From the NCBI GenBank assembly GCA_028280915.1, contig JANQKX010000595.1, positions 1 to 11,574 on the forward strand: DNA of 11,574 nucleotides, written 5' to 3'. Of the stretch, positions 1-6,716 are shown piece after piece. Position 1 is the stretch's first letter. Each line of letters begins with the position of its first letter. The DNA comes from Kiloniellaceae bacterium (GTDB lineage: Bacteria; Pseudomonadota; Alphaproteobacteria; Kiloniellales; Kiloniellaceae). Under the pieces are notes generated by a model. That model saw only the letters and a list, made by a program, of their open reading frames with translations, did not search any database and was not told the DNA's origin. A program made the translations under genes and the position numbers.

Positions 1-438
1 GGCAACCATGACGGAAGCGGCGACGCCCGAGGGCGGGGCAACGGCTTCGACCGCAATAGCGGGGCGAGGCCTGCCGGCGACAACGCACCCGTGACCACCG
101 CGCCAGCAGACCCTGCGCCGCAAGACCAGGCGCCCCCGCAGGCCGCCGCCGCGCCGGTGACTATTCCGATCACCCAGGCGTCGAGCCCCGCGTCCGATGG
201 GGCGGCGACCGCCGGTGAGCCGGCAGGGTCCGAAACCCCTCAGGCCGATGCCGCCACAGCGGAAGCGCCCGTCACGCCGCCCAAACGGGGCCGGGGCCGG
301 CCCCGCAAGAACCCCCGCCCGCCGGAAACGGCCGATGGGGAAGGGGAAGTGGTGGCCAAACCCCGCCGCGGCCGGCCGCGCAAAAAACCAGTGGTGGCCG
401 AAGAAAGCGCCCCAGCCGCTGACGGTCCTTCCGAGTAA
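1..438 (+). CDS. C-terminal part of a disordered protein with two AT-hooks (5' end outside window)
   Basis: The frame is open from the first base to the TAA at 436-438, giving 145 residues with no start needed inside the window; the GTG at 91 is a possible but unconvincing start. The first 30 residues are rich in Gly, Asn, Arg and Asp. They are followed by a Pro/Ala/Thr-rich stretch and two AT-hook cores, RGRPRK, encoded at 292-309 and 367-384, each embedded in basic residues. The protein ends in a short acidic tail. AT-hooks bind the minor groove of AT-rich DNA, and similar GRPRK tails also occur on RNA-binding proteins. The N/R/G-rich segment followed by a basic GRPRK tail resembles alphaproteobacterial DUF4167 proteins, but the diagnostic N-terminal domain lies outside the window, so the family is a guess. 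Coding status is well supported by codon bias; function is not. Confidence 0.7.
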   Translation, partial: GNHDGSGDARGRGNGFDRNSGARPAGDNAPVTTAPADPAPQDQAPPQAAAAPVTIPITQASSPASDGAATAGEPAGSETPQADAATAEAPVTPPKRGRGRPRKNPRPPETADGEGEVVAKPRRGRPRKKPVVAEESAPAADGPSE

Positions 439-520
439 GCCGCGTCTTCCTAGGGCCATTTTTGGTGTTTTTGACGTTAGGGCACCGGCCGAAAATCTTG
501 TGATTTGGTCGCGGGCGCTG

Positions 521-537
521 ATCGTCTGTTAGACGAT
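521..537. repeat. Perfect short hairpin
   Basis: ATCGTCT (521-527) and AGACGAT (531-537) form a 7-bp perfect stem with a GTT loop. A second small stem, GGCA/TGCC (538-541 and 546-549), follows directly. The hairpin lies 84 bp past the stop of the AT-hook gene and is not followed by a T-run. It could be a weak terminator, a processing signal or a protein-binding dyad; the sequence does not decide between these. Confidence 0.45.
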
Positions 538-584
538 GGCAATGATGCCTCTCGCTTGCGGCGCGTGGGCCAGCGGTGCCGCCC

Positions 585-616
585 TTTCGAACGCGTTGAC
601 TTTCGGACGCGTTGAG
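585..616. repeat. 16-bp tandem direct repeat, candidate operator
   Basis: TTTCGAACGCGTTGAC (585-600) is followed immediately by TTTCGGACGCGTTGAG (601-616), matching at 14 of 16 positions. The first unit contains the perfect palindrome AACGCGTT and the second the near-palindrome GACGCGTT. A degenerate partial third copy, TTCGCGTTGG, occurs at 626-635. The repeat lies about 230 bp before the start of the polyamine-type importer and each unit ends in a -35-like TTGA. Repeated dyads with a central CG suggest sites for a dimeric regulator of the operon; this is inference. Confidence 0.5.
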
Positions 617-834
617 ATGTGACTGTTCGCGTTGGGATCTTGGGTGTTTCTCGGATCAACCCGGGGATTACGTCGAACTAAACATTTGTTTCCCCCTGCC
701 ATCTGTCTTACGCTTTTACCTGGAAATGGCGGGCGGTCGCCGCGCTTTGCGGGGACGCCGTCTGTACCCAAGTCATTTAGCCCATCGGGCAGACACCAGG
801 TTACACAGACTTCAAGTTACGCACAGATCAATCA

Positions 835-843
835 GGGGAGAGG
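835..843 (+). promoter_or_regulatory. Ribosome binding site that fixes the binding-protein start
   Basis: The purine-rich GGGGAGAGG ends 4 bp before the ATG at 848. It supports 848 rather than the in-frame upstream ATG at 632, because a clean signal peptide also begins at 848. Confidence 0.75.
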
Positions 844-847
844 AACC

Positions 848-1915
848 ATGCTGAAACGCTTTGGCCGCACGGCCGTTGGTTTGGCGGCCGCCGCGGGGGT
901 GGCGCTGGGGGCCGCGCAGGCCATGGCCGAGGAAATTCGGGTGCTCAACTGGCAGGGCTATGGCACCGACGAGCCTTGGTCTTTGGAAAAGTTCTCGGAG
1001 CACACGGGCATTTCCGTGGTGCACGACTACTTCAATTCAGAGCAGGAGATGCTCACCAAGCTGCGCACCAATCCGGGCGCCTATGACGTGGTGCTGATCA
1101 ATTCGGCCTTCACCCGGCAGGCCGCGGACGAGGGCCTGATCCAGCCCATCGAGACCGGCAAGATCACCCATCTGAACGACACCTCGCCGGGCATGCGCGA
1201 GAATGCCAACTTCATCATCGACGGCAAGACCTACGCCATTCCGTGGGTCTGGGGCGTCACCTCCTTTGCCGTGGACACCACCGATTTCACCGAGGTGCCC
1301 ACCTCCATCGAAGAGCTGTGGGACCCCAAGCACGCCGGCCGGGTGGGCTGGCGCGATGACGCGGTGGAAGCGGTGATGTTCGCCGCCATCGCCACGGGCC
1401 AGGACATCAACAACCCCTCTGACTTCGATGCCATCCGGGAAAAGCTGCGGGCCCTCAAGCCCCAGATCCGCACCTTCTGGTCGTCGGAAGACGAGTGGAA
1501 CCAGTTCATGTCCGCCAACGAGTTTGATCTGGCCACCTATTGGAGCGGCTCGGCTTCCCGCTCCAAGACCGCCTTCGGTTTGCCGGTGGAATTCGTCATC
1601 GCCGAGGAAGGGGCCATCGGCTGGCTCGACGGGCTTTCCATCGCCAAGGACGCGCCCAACCCGGAAGGCGCCCATAAGTTCATCAACTGGATGATCGACC
1701 CGGACTTCTACGTGGCCTGGGACACCAACGTGGGCGCGCCGGCCTCGGCCAATGAAAAGGCCAACGCGGGCCTGCCGGAAACCTCGTTCAACCGGGCCGT
1801 CCTGGGGGATTCGGAGAAAGTCTCCAAGGTGCAGTTCATGGGCCCCATGGACGACGCCCTGCGGGAGAAAATCCTCACCCTGTGGCAGGAGACCAAGACC
1901 TATTACCAGGAATAA
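848..1915 (+). CDS. Polyamine-type ABC transporter periplasmic binding protein (PotD/PotF-like)
   Basis: This 355-residue protein captures substrate in the periplasm and delivers it to the permeases encoded next to it. Residues 1-27 form a Sec signal peptide: basic MLKR start, Ala/Gly/Leu core, and cleavage after Ala-Met-Ala before Glu28. The mature start, RVLNWQGY, matches the NW..Y opening of PotD/PotF. By alignment from memory to E. coli PotD, the polyamine-contacting residues are conserved: Asp171 and Glu174 in a D-A-x-E motif (PotD Asp168/Glu171), Trp232 in WSGSA (PotD Trp229), and Trp259 and Asp261 in GWLDGLS (PotD Trp255/Asp257). Length is normal for the family. The first permease gene starts 12 bp after the stop. 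Putrescine or spermidine is the likely ligand, though related cationic or amino-alcohol compounds cannot be excluded. Confidence 0.92.
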   Translation: MLKRFGRTAVGLAAAAGVALGAAQAMAEEIRVLNWQGYGTDEPWSLEKFSEHTGISVVHDYFNSEQEMLTKLRTNPGAYDVVLINSAFTRQAADEGLIQPIETGKITHLNDTSPGMRENANFIIDGKTYAIPWVWGVTSFAVDTTDFTEVPTSIEELWDPKHAGRVGWRDDAVEAVMFAAIATGQDINNPSDFDAIREKLRALKPQIRTFWSSEDEWNQFMSANEFDLATYWSGSASRSKTAFGLPVEFVIAEEGAIGWLDGLSIAKDAPNPEGAHKFINWMIDPDFYVAWDTNVGAPASANEKANAGLPETSFNRAVLGDSEKVSKVQFMGPMDDALREKILTLWQETKTYYQE

Positions 1916-1927
1916 GCCGTTGCCGAC

Positions 1928-2809
1928 ATGGCGGCTGTAACCGAAACGGGCGCGGCGCACCGCCGCCGCGCCCAACGCCTGACCATTTTTGCCATGACCG
2001 GGCCGGCCTATTTGTGGCTGGCGCTGACGATTTTTTTGCCCCTGTCGGCCATGGCCTATTTCAGCTTCTTGACCGACGCGCCCTTCGGTAACAAGCAGGC
2101 GTTTTTGACCCTGGAAAACTACCGGGCTTTTTTCCAGGAGGATTTTTACCGCACCTTGATGCTGCGGTCCTTTCGCCTGGGCGCCGAGGTGACCTTTTAT
2201 TGCTTCCTCTTCGGCTTTCCCTGCGCCCTGGTGCTGGCCAAGACCATCCGCGGGCGCTGGCGCGAAGCCCTGTTCCTCCTGGTGATCCTGCCGTTTTGGA
2301 GCAATGCCCTGGTGCGCATCTTTTCCTGGACCATGGTGCTGCGCGGCAACGGGGTGCTGGAGACCCTGGTGAATTGGATCCTGCCCGGCACCGGCCCCTT
2401 GAACCTCATGTTCAGCTACCCGGCCATCATCGTCGGTTTGGTGCACTCCTACATTCCCTACATGATCCTGACCTGCTATCTCTCCCTGCAGGCCATCGAC
2501 GACAGCCTGATCGAGGCGGCCCGGTCCCTTGGCGCCGGGCGTCTGACCGTGTTGCGGCGGCTCATCCTGCCGCTCGCCATGCCGGGCATTTTCGCCGGGG
2601 CGGTGCTGATTTTCGTGCCCGTGGTGGGCTCCTTCATGGAGCCGCGCATCCTGGGCGGGCGCAACGGCACCTTCATCGGCACCATCATCGAGGATCAGTT
2701 CACCGCCGTGTTCAACTGGCCTTTGGGGGCCGCCCTTTCCTTCATCATGCTGGGCATCGTCTTGATGATTTTACTGATCGCCAGCCCGGCGCTGAGGAGG
2801 ATGCGATAG
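1928..2809 (+). CDS. Polyamine-type ABC transporter permease (PotB-like)
   Basis: A 293-residue inner-membrane permease with about six membrane segments (roughly residues 23-45, 84-104, 114-136, 162-184, 216-238 and 265-286). The cytoplasmic EAA loop, EAARSLGAGRLTVLRRL at residues 196-212, followed by the usual Pro and Gly, is the docking site for the ATPase. The basic N-terminus up to residue 17 fits a cytoplasmic start. Family features include the LPFWSNALVRIFSW segment near residues 121-134, typical of PotB/PotH. The ATG at 1928 lacks a strong ribosome binding site and may be translated by coupling to the upstream gene. Met23 (ATG at 1994) is an alternative start that would shorten the cytoplasmic tail. 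It presumably pairs with the following permease to form the channel. Confidence 0.92.
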   Translation: MAAVTETGAAHRRRAQRLTIFAMTGPAYLWLALTIFLPLSAMAYFSFLTDAPFGNKQAFLTLENYRAFFQEDFYRTLMLRSFRLGAEVTFYCFLFGFPCALVLAKTIRGRWREALFLLVILPFWSNALVRIFSWTMVLRGNGVLETLVNWILPGTGPLNLMFSYPAIIVGLVHSYIPYMILTCYLSLQAIDDSLIEAARSLGAGRLTVLRRLILPLAMPGIFAGAVLIFVPVVGSFMEPRILGGRNGTFIGTIIEDQFTAVFNWPLGAALSFIMLGIVLMILLIASPALRRMR

Positions 2810-2822
2810 TGGGGAACAGGAA

Positions 2823-3614
2823 ATGACCCGTCGGCGCATCAGCCTGCCCGCTATCGGCCGGGTCTACCTGGGGCTGGTTTTGGCCTTTTTGTACCTGCCC
2901 ATCCTGGTCATGGCGGCCATGTCCTTCAACAGCTCCAAGCTCTACCGCCTGCCCATCGATTGGAGCACCCAGTGGTACGTTGCCCTGGCCGGCAACGACA
3001 AGCTGATCGCCGCGGGTACGAACAGCCTGATCATCGCGGTGGTCACCACCATCATCGCCACCGCCCTGGGCACGGCCGTGTCCCTGGTATTTTTCCGCTA
3101 CCGCTTCCGCGGCAAGGCGGTGATGCAGCTGCTCTTGTTCCCGCCCATCACCATTCCCTGGCTGATCATCGGCACGGCCATGCTGATCTTCTTTTTCTGG
3201 GTCGGTATCGGGCGCGGCCTGCACGCCATGATCCTGGGCCATGTGGCGCTGGCGCTGCCCTATGTGATCGTGGTGGTCACGGCCCGGCTGCATTCCTTCG
3301 ACCCCACCTTGGAGGAGGCGGCCCGCTCCCTGGGTGCCAAGGCCTGGCAGGTGTCCTGGCGGGTCACCTTCCCCTGGATCGCGCCGGGCCTTTTTGCCGC
3401 CGCACTCTTTGCCTTTGCGGTCTCCTTTGACCAGTTCGTCATCTCCTACTTTCTGGCCGTGCCCGGGGTCAGCACCCTGCCGGTGGAGATCTACACCTCC
3501 ATCCGCAAGGGCTTCACGCCGGAGATCAACGCCATTTCCACCATCATCATCACCTTTTCCATGGCTTTGCTGCTGGGCGTGGCCCGCTTTTACCGCTTTG
3601 GGGGGGAACGTTAA
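2823..3614 (+). CDS. Polyamine-type ABC transporter permease (PotC-like)
   Basis: A 263-residue inner-membrane permease, the second half of the translocation pore. Hydrophobic segments lie near residues 14-34, 66-90, 101-126, 134-153, 186-208 and 236-254. The EAA motif, EEAARSLGAKAWQVSWRV with its downstream Pro-Gly, spans about residues 164-189. The C-terminal block SFDQFVISYF, then TLPVEIY and TPEINAIST (residues 201-240), is highly characteristic of PotC/PotI. AGGAA directly before the ATG is a usable ribosome binding site. The gene starts 13 bp after the upstream permease, and its TAA overlaps the ATPase start by one base (TAATG), so translation is probably coupled. A run of seven G lies just before the stop. 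Confidence 0.93.
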   Translation: MTRRRISLPAIGRVYLGLVLAFLYLPILVMAAMSFNSSKLYRLPIDWSTQWYVALAGNDKLIAAGTNSLIIAVVTTIIATALGTAVSLVFFRYRFRGKAVMQLLLFPPITIPWLIIGTAMLIFFFWVGIGRGLHAMILGHVALALPYVIVVVTARLHSFDPTLEEAARSLGAKAWQVSWRVTFPWIAPGLFAAALFAFAVSFDQFVISYFLAVPGVSTLPVEIYTSIRKGFTPEINAISTIIITFSMALLLGVARFYRFGGER

Positions 3615-4669
3615 TGGCCCAGGTCGCCGTGCAGGAAGTCAGCCGCCATTTCGGCCCGGTCAAGGCGCTGGACAACGTGACCGTGGATTTCGCCGACGGC
3701 GGCTTTTACGCCCTGCTCGGCCCCTCGGGCAGCGGCAAGACCACCCTGCTGCGCATGATCGCTGGCTTTGATTATCCCGACAGCGGCCACATCCGCATCG
3801 CCGGGGAGCCGGTGGAGGCCGTGTCGGTGGAAAAGCGCGAGATCGGCATGATGTTCCAGAACTATGCGCTCTTTCCTAATATGACCGTGTTCGACAACGT
3901 GGCCTTCGGCCTGTCGGTGCGCGGCGTGGCTAAGCCGGAAATCGCCCGGCGGGTGGGCGAGGCCCTGGAGCTGGTGCACCTGACCGGCTTCGACAAGCGC
4001 AAGCCCCACCAGCTCTCCGGCGGCCAGCGCCAGCGGGTGGCGCTTGCCCGGGCCATCGTCACGCGACCGCGTGTTTTACTGCTGGACGAGCCCTTGAGCG
4101 CCTTGGACAAATCCTTGCGCGTGGAAATGCAGGTGGAGCTGAAGCGCATCCAGCGGGACGTGGCCATCACCACCATCTTCGTGACTCATGACCAGGAAGA
4201 GGCGCTCACCCTGAGCGACCGCATCGGCATCCTCAACGAAGGCCGCCTGGTCCAAGAGGGCCCGCCCTTGGACATCTACGAGCGCCCCCGCACCGCCTTC
4301 GCCGCCCGCTTTCTGGGCGAAGCCAATCTCTTTGACATTACCCCCGGCGGCGCCGGCGGCGTTAGTTTGGGGGACGGGACGATGATCCGGATAAACGGGG
4401 ACACGGGCGCTGCTCGCCAGGTAGCCGTGCGGCCGGAGAAGATGCTTCTGGAGCCGCTCAGCGCACCCGCGCCTGAGGGGGACAGCAACGTGATCCAGGC
4501 CACCGTGCAGCAACACATCTTCGCCGGCTCCAGCCTCACCTACCTGCTTGATTGGCGGGACCAGCAGCTGAAGGTTTTTGTGCAGAACCGCACCGGCGCA
4601 GTCATCGGCGCCGGCGAGACGGTCCGCCTTTCCTGGTCACCCAGGGACACCGTGGTGTTGGCCGGGTGA
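3614..4669 (+). CDS. Polyamine-type ABC transporter ATP-binding protein (PotA-like)
   Basis: A 351-residue ATPase that powers the importer from the cytoplasmic face. All nucleotide-binding motifs are intact: Walker A GPSGSGKT at residues 36-43, Q-loop Gln82, signature LSGGQ at 134-138, Walker B VLLLDE at 154-159, D-loop SALD at 162-165, and switch His192. The region after about residue 240 is a TOBE-type domain typical of PotA/MalK-class ATPases. It includes VRPEKM, the usual TOBE entry motif, and ends in SWSPRDTVVL. The start overlaps the stop of the permease by one base, with a G-rich ribosome binding site (3600-3606) inside the permease 3' end. This is the last gene of the operon; the next gene is convergent. 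No intrinsic terminator with a T-run is visible in the 65 bp that follow. Confidence 0.95.
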   Translation: MAQVAVQEVSRHFGPVKALDNVTVDFADGGFYALLGPSGSGKTTLLRMIAGFDYPDSGHIRIAGEPVEAVSVEKREIGMMFQNYALFPNMTVFDNVAFGLSVRGVAKPEIARRVGEALELVHLTGFDKRKPHQLSGGQRQRVALARAIVTRPRVLLLDEPLSALDKSLRVEMQVELKRIQRDVAITTIFVTHDQEEALTLSDRIGILNEGRLVQEGPPLDIYERPRTAFAARFLGEANLFDITPGGAGGVSLGDGTMIRINGDTGAARQVAVRPEKMLLEPLSAPAPEGDSNVIQATVQQHIFAGSSLTYLLDWRDQQLKVFVQNRTGAVIGAGETVRLSWSPRDTVVLAG

Positions 4670-4734
4670 AGGTAAGAAGCTCGCCCAAGCTGGACGACCC
4701 TCGCTGGATTTTTCGGGCGCTCAGCGTTGTTCGA

Positions 4735-5355
4735 TCACCGATGGGAAACAAAATACCAGTTCTTTTCCATTGGCTCGGCGCGGGTGGACAAAAACTCATT
4801 CAGGTCGCCAAACGCGGAGGGGTTCCCACCATCTGGTACATAAAGGAATCCGGAGTAGTTGTCCAAAATTCCGCGGTAGGTATAAAATAAAACATACTTC
4901 CTATCTCCATGTCCTTCGACGATAACTTCGTTCCCGCCCATGGAAAGCAGCGGAAAAGAGTCGCCCAAAGAAATGAGGCGCGGGTTGTGATCCACATTTG
5001 GTTCAAGCTCGCCCCGTGCGATTTTTTCAACGATCTCGGAACGTTTTTCCTTGTAGAGGAAGAAATCAATATCGAGCCAAAGCTTGGTAAAGGGCACGGT
5101 TTGCACGATCAAGACGCTGGTTGCAATTGTGGCTGATGGTATGAGCGAGCGGAACCCGATGGTGTTGAACTTGGCTAAACAGGATAGGCTCGCTGCCCCG
5201 GCTCCGATCACCACCACCCAAATGACTAGAAACGCGGGATACATCAAAAACGAGGTAATCCGGTCGACGATAGACCATTCAAATGCAAAAAAGACGATTA
5301 AAAGCGCTGATGCCAAAAAAGCGAATGTTAATCTCCATCTGATCTCAGAAAACAT
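4735..5355 (-). CDS. Hypothetical membrane protein, three N-terminal membrane segments and soluble C-terminal domain
   Basis: This 206-residue protein belongs to no family I can name. Three hydrophobic segments (about residues 8-25, 35-58 and 68-88) are followed by a soluble domain of about 115 residues. That domain has conserved-looking blocks: GELEPNVDHNPRLISLG, GGNEVIVEGHGDRKYVLFY, RGILDNYSGFLYVPDGG and the terminal NWYFVSHR. I recall similar uncharacterised proteins in scattered bacteria, so it is probably a real gene. Its DNA is clearly more AT-rich than its neighbours: 21 of 60 bases are G or C at 5281-5340 and 24 of 60 at 4861-4920. This suggests acquisition by transfer. It is convergent with the importer ATPase. 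The ATG at 5355 has only a weak purine stretch upstream. Confidence 0.78.
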   Translation of the reverse strand: MFSEIRWRLTFAFLASALLIVFFAFEWSIVDRITSFLMYPAFLVIWVVVIGAGAASLSCLAKFNTIGFRSLIPSATIATSVLIVQTVPFTKLWLDIDFFLYKEKRSEIVEKIARGELEPNVDHNPRLISLGDSFPLLSMGGNEVIVEGHGDRKYVLFYTYRGILDNYSGFLYVPDGGNPSAFGDLNEFLSTRAEPMEKNWYFVSHR

Positions 5356-5512
5356 GAGACATTTCTTTTGTGACTGACTGCAGTCTATCGTTCATCTAAA
5401 TTGTGTCGAAAGTTGGTATAAAATTATTGGTCGCGGTCACGATTGCACGCGTTCGCATTATCTTTTGAACGTCACCTCGGATTGCGCCGGTCAAGCGAAC
5501 GCAATTCAAGTC

Positions 5513-6613
5513 TTACCGCCGCCGCAGGACCACGGTCACATACCACAGCTCGCAGGCGTATTTGGCCAGGTCTTGCCAGTACAGGGCTTGCAGCCGGTCA
5601 TAAAAATTCTCGGCCAGGCGTTCGGCCTCGGCGGCGTTGGCGGTGGAGGGGGTGAAGACTTGGGCCATCAGGGTGGCATGGGCAAAGGCGCGGGTGTGGC
5701 CGGTGTAGAGCCGGGCGTATTCCGCCGGGTCGCCGATAGCATGGGCAAAAAGGTCGTCGGGGTTTTGGGCCGCGGGCGCAACCCCGATGTGTTCAATCTC
5801 GAAAGCCTCGGCCAACTGGGGATCGTCTTCCAGCGGCCGCCGGGCCTCCTCGGCGGTCAGGAACCACAGGCCGAAGACAAAATGGTCCAGCACCTGGGGA
5901 TCGATGGCGCCCTCACGGGCCATGTCCTGGGTCACCCGCTGCATGGCCCGGTAAATGCCCCGGCCCGAGGCGGCGGCGCCGTTCACCTCGCTGGCATCGG
6001 CAACCGCGCCTAGGGTGGAGAGCAGAAAAAAGCCGCCGGGCCGCAGTTCCACCGCCCGGCAGCGCAAAAACCTGGCCCAGTCCCGGGAGGCCAGGGCCGC
6101 CAGCTCGTCCCGCGCCGACCCGGTCAGGTCGGCGAACCAGATCGCGCCGGGCGCGTTCAGCCGCACCGCCTGGCTCAGCCACTGGCTGGCATAAAAACTG
6201 GTGCCCAGGGCGACGGAACCCGCTGCCGCCATCTGCTGGTAAAAGCTGCCCACCGCCGCACCGCTGCGCAGGTTCGTTGCCCCCGCGAGGTAGCCGCTCG
6301 GACCGGCGGCCAGCTTGAACAAGGCATTCCAGTCATTGCCGGGCTGGTCGGCGTGGCACACGGCGATGGGCGCGTCGGGATAACGGGCGCGATAGGCTTG
6401 AATGGCGGGCTTGACCGCGTTGATCGCGCTGGGTCCCGGGCCGCAGCCGTAGTCCATGATTTTCAGCTCCGGCTCCACGAGCCCCAAACGTTCGGTCAGC
6501 TGCCGGATACGCCCGGCCATGACGTCAACCAGCTGCTGCTGGGCCACGGAATGGCGGCCATAATCCACCATGCCGTCGGTGGATTTGTCCGCCGCCGCCG
6601 GCTGTTTTTTCAT
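5513..6613 (-). CDS. SABATH-family SAM-dependent carboxyl methyltransferase-like protein
   Basis: A 366-residue protein whose motifs match the SABATH (Methyltransf_7) family, which methylates carboxylic acids or ring nitrogens using S-adenosylmethionine. In order: YGRHSVAQQQLV at residues 18-29 parallels the plant SYAKNS..QQ block that touches SAM and substrate carboxylate; IMDYGCGPGPSA (52-63) is the SAM-binding motif; HADQPGNDWNALF (88-99) parallels the plant LNDLPGNDFN motif; GSFY (122-125) and SFYASQWLSQ (139-148) parallel GSFYGRLFP and SYSLHWLS; LRPGGFFLLSTLG (190-202) matches the post-motif strand. The ATG at 6613 is preferred over the in-frame 6679 because GGGAGA lies about 6 bp upstream and the extra 22 residues match nothing. 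It is not secreted. The substrate is unknown; bacterial relatives may act on fatty or aromatic acids. The domain assignment is confident, the exact activity is not. Confidence 0.85.
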   Translation of the reverse strand: MKKQPAAADKSTDGMVDYGRHSVAQQQLVDVMAGRIRQLTERLGLVEPELKIMDYGCGPGPSAINAVKPAIQAYRARYPDAPIAVCHADQPGNDWNALFKLAAGPSGYLAGATNLRSGAAVGSFYQQMAAAGSVALGTSFYASQWLSQAVRLNAPGAIWFADLTGSARDELAALASRDWARFLRCRAVELRPGGFFLLSTLGAVADASEVNGAAASGRGIYRAMQRVTQDMAREGAIDPQVLDHFVFGLWFLTAEEARRPLEDDPQLAEAFEIEHIGVAPAAQNPDDLFAHAIGDPAEYARLYTGHTRAFAHATLMAQVFTPSTANAAEAERLAENFYDRLQALYWQDLAKYACELWYVTVVLRRR

Positions 6614-6687
6614 GGCCTGTCTCCCGTTCGTTCCAAACCCCGTCAGGATAGGAACTTCACGGGCGAGACACCAGAGCAAACACAGAT

Positions 6688-6705
6688 CAGGTGCGTAGGC
6701 ACCTG
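6688..6705. repeat. Perfect 7-bp hairpin upstream of the methyltransferase gene
   Basis: CAGGTGC (6688-6694) and GCACCTG (6699-6705) are perfect inverted arms around GTAG. The hairpin lies 75-92 bp upstream of the methyltransferase start and downstream of the hydrolase gene on the same strand. With no T-run it may be an operator dyad or part of a larger transcript structure. Confidence 0.45.
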
Positions 6706-6716
6706 GCCTGTTGTTT

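Larger units (their letters stand above)
439..847. other. Intergenic leader upstream of the ABC importer operon
   Basis: This stretch of about 409 bases contains no convincing gene. It holds a perfect hairpin at 521-537, a small 4-bp hairpin right after it (538-549), a 16-bp tandem repeat at 585-616, and the ribosome binding site of the first transporter gene. TTGACT (596-601) and TTGAGA (612-617) resemble -35 boxes, but no good -10 box follows at 16-18 bp, so no promoter is asserted. The reading frame of the binding-protein gene stays open upstream to 632. That extension lacks a sensible protein sequence and is treated as noncoding. No T-rich intrinsic terminator for the upstream gene is visible, although 459-472 is T-rich. 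Confidence 0.6.

Noticed and set aside
798..829. GTTAC...ACAGA occurring twice, 16 bp apart, just before the binding-protein gene
   Set aside because: Only 11 of 16 positions match between the units, close to what chance could give in a leader of this size.
632..847. N-terminal extension of the binding-protein frame starting at an ATG at 632
   Set aside because: The extra 72 residues look like translated noncoding DNA, while 848 has a strong ribosome binding site and begins a clean signal peptide.
1037..2446. 469-codon open frame on the minus strand opposite the binding protein and first permease
   Set aside because: It is rich in His, Gly and Gln, as expected for an antisense frame of GC-rich genes, and shows no domain.
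3600..3606. Run of seven G near the end of the second permease gene as a phase-variation tract
   Set aside because: It is short, sits two codons before the stop, and also serves as the ribosome binding site for the ATPase gene, so slippage would have little effect.
5449..5502. Inverted repeat GCGTTCGC / GCGAACGC just past the methyltransferase stop
   Set aside because: The arms are only 8 bp with 38 bp between them and no T-run; too weak to call a terminator or mobile-element end.
6614..6679. Upstream in-frame ATG (6679) for the methyltransferase
   Set aside because: The extra 22 residues match nothing, and GGGAGA is correctly placed before the ATG at 6613.
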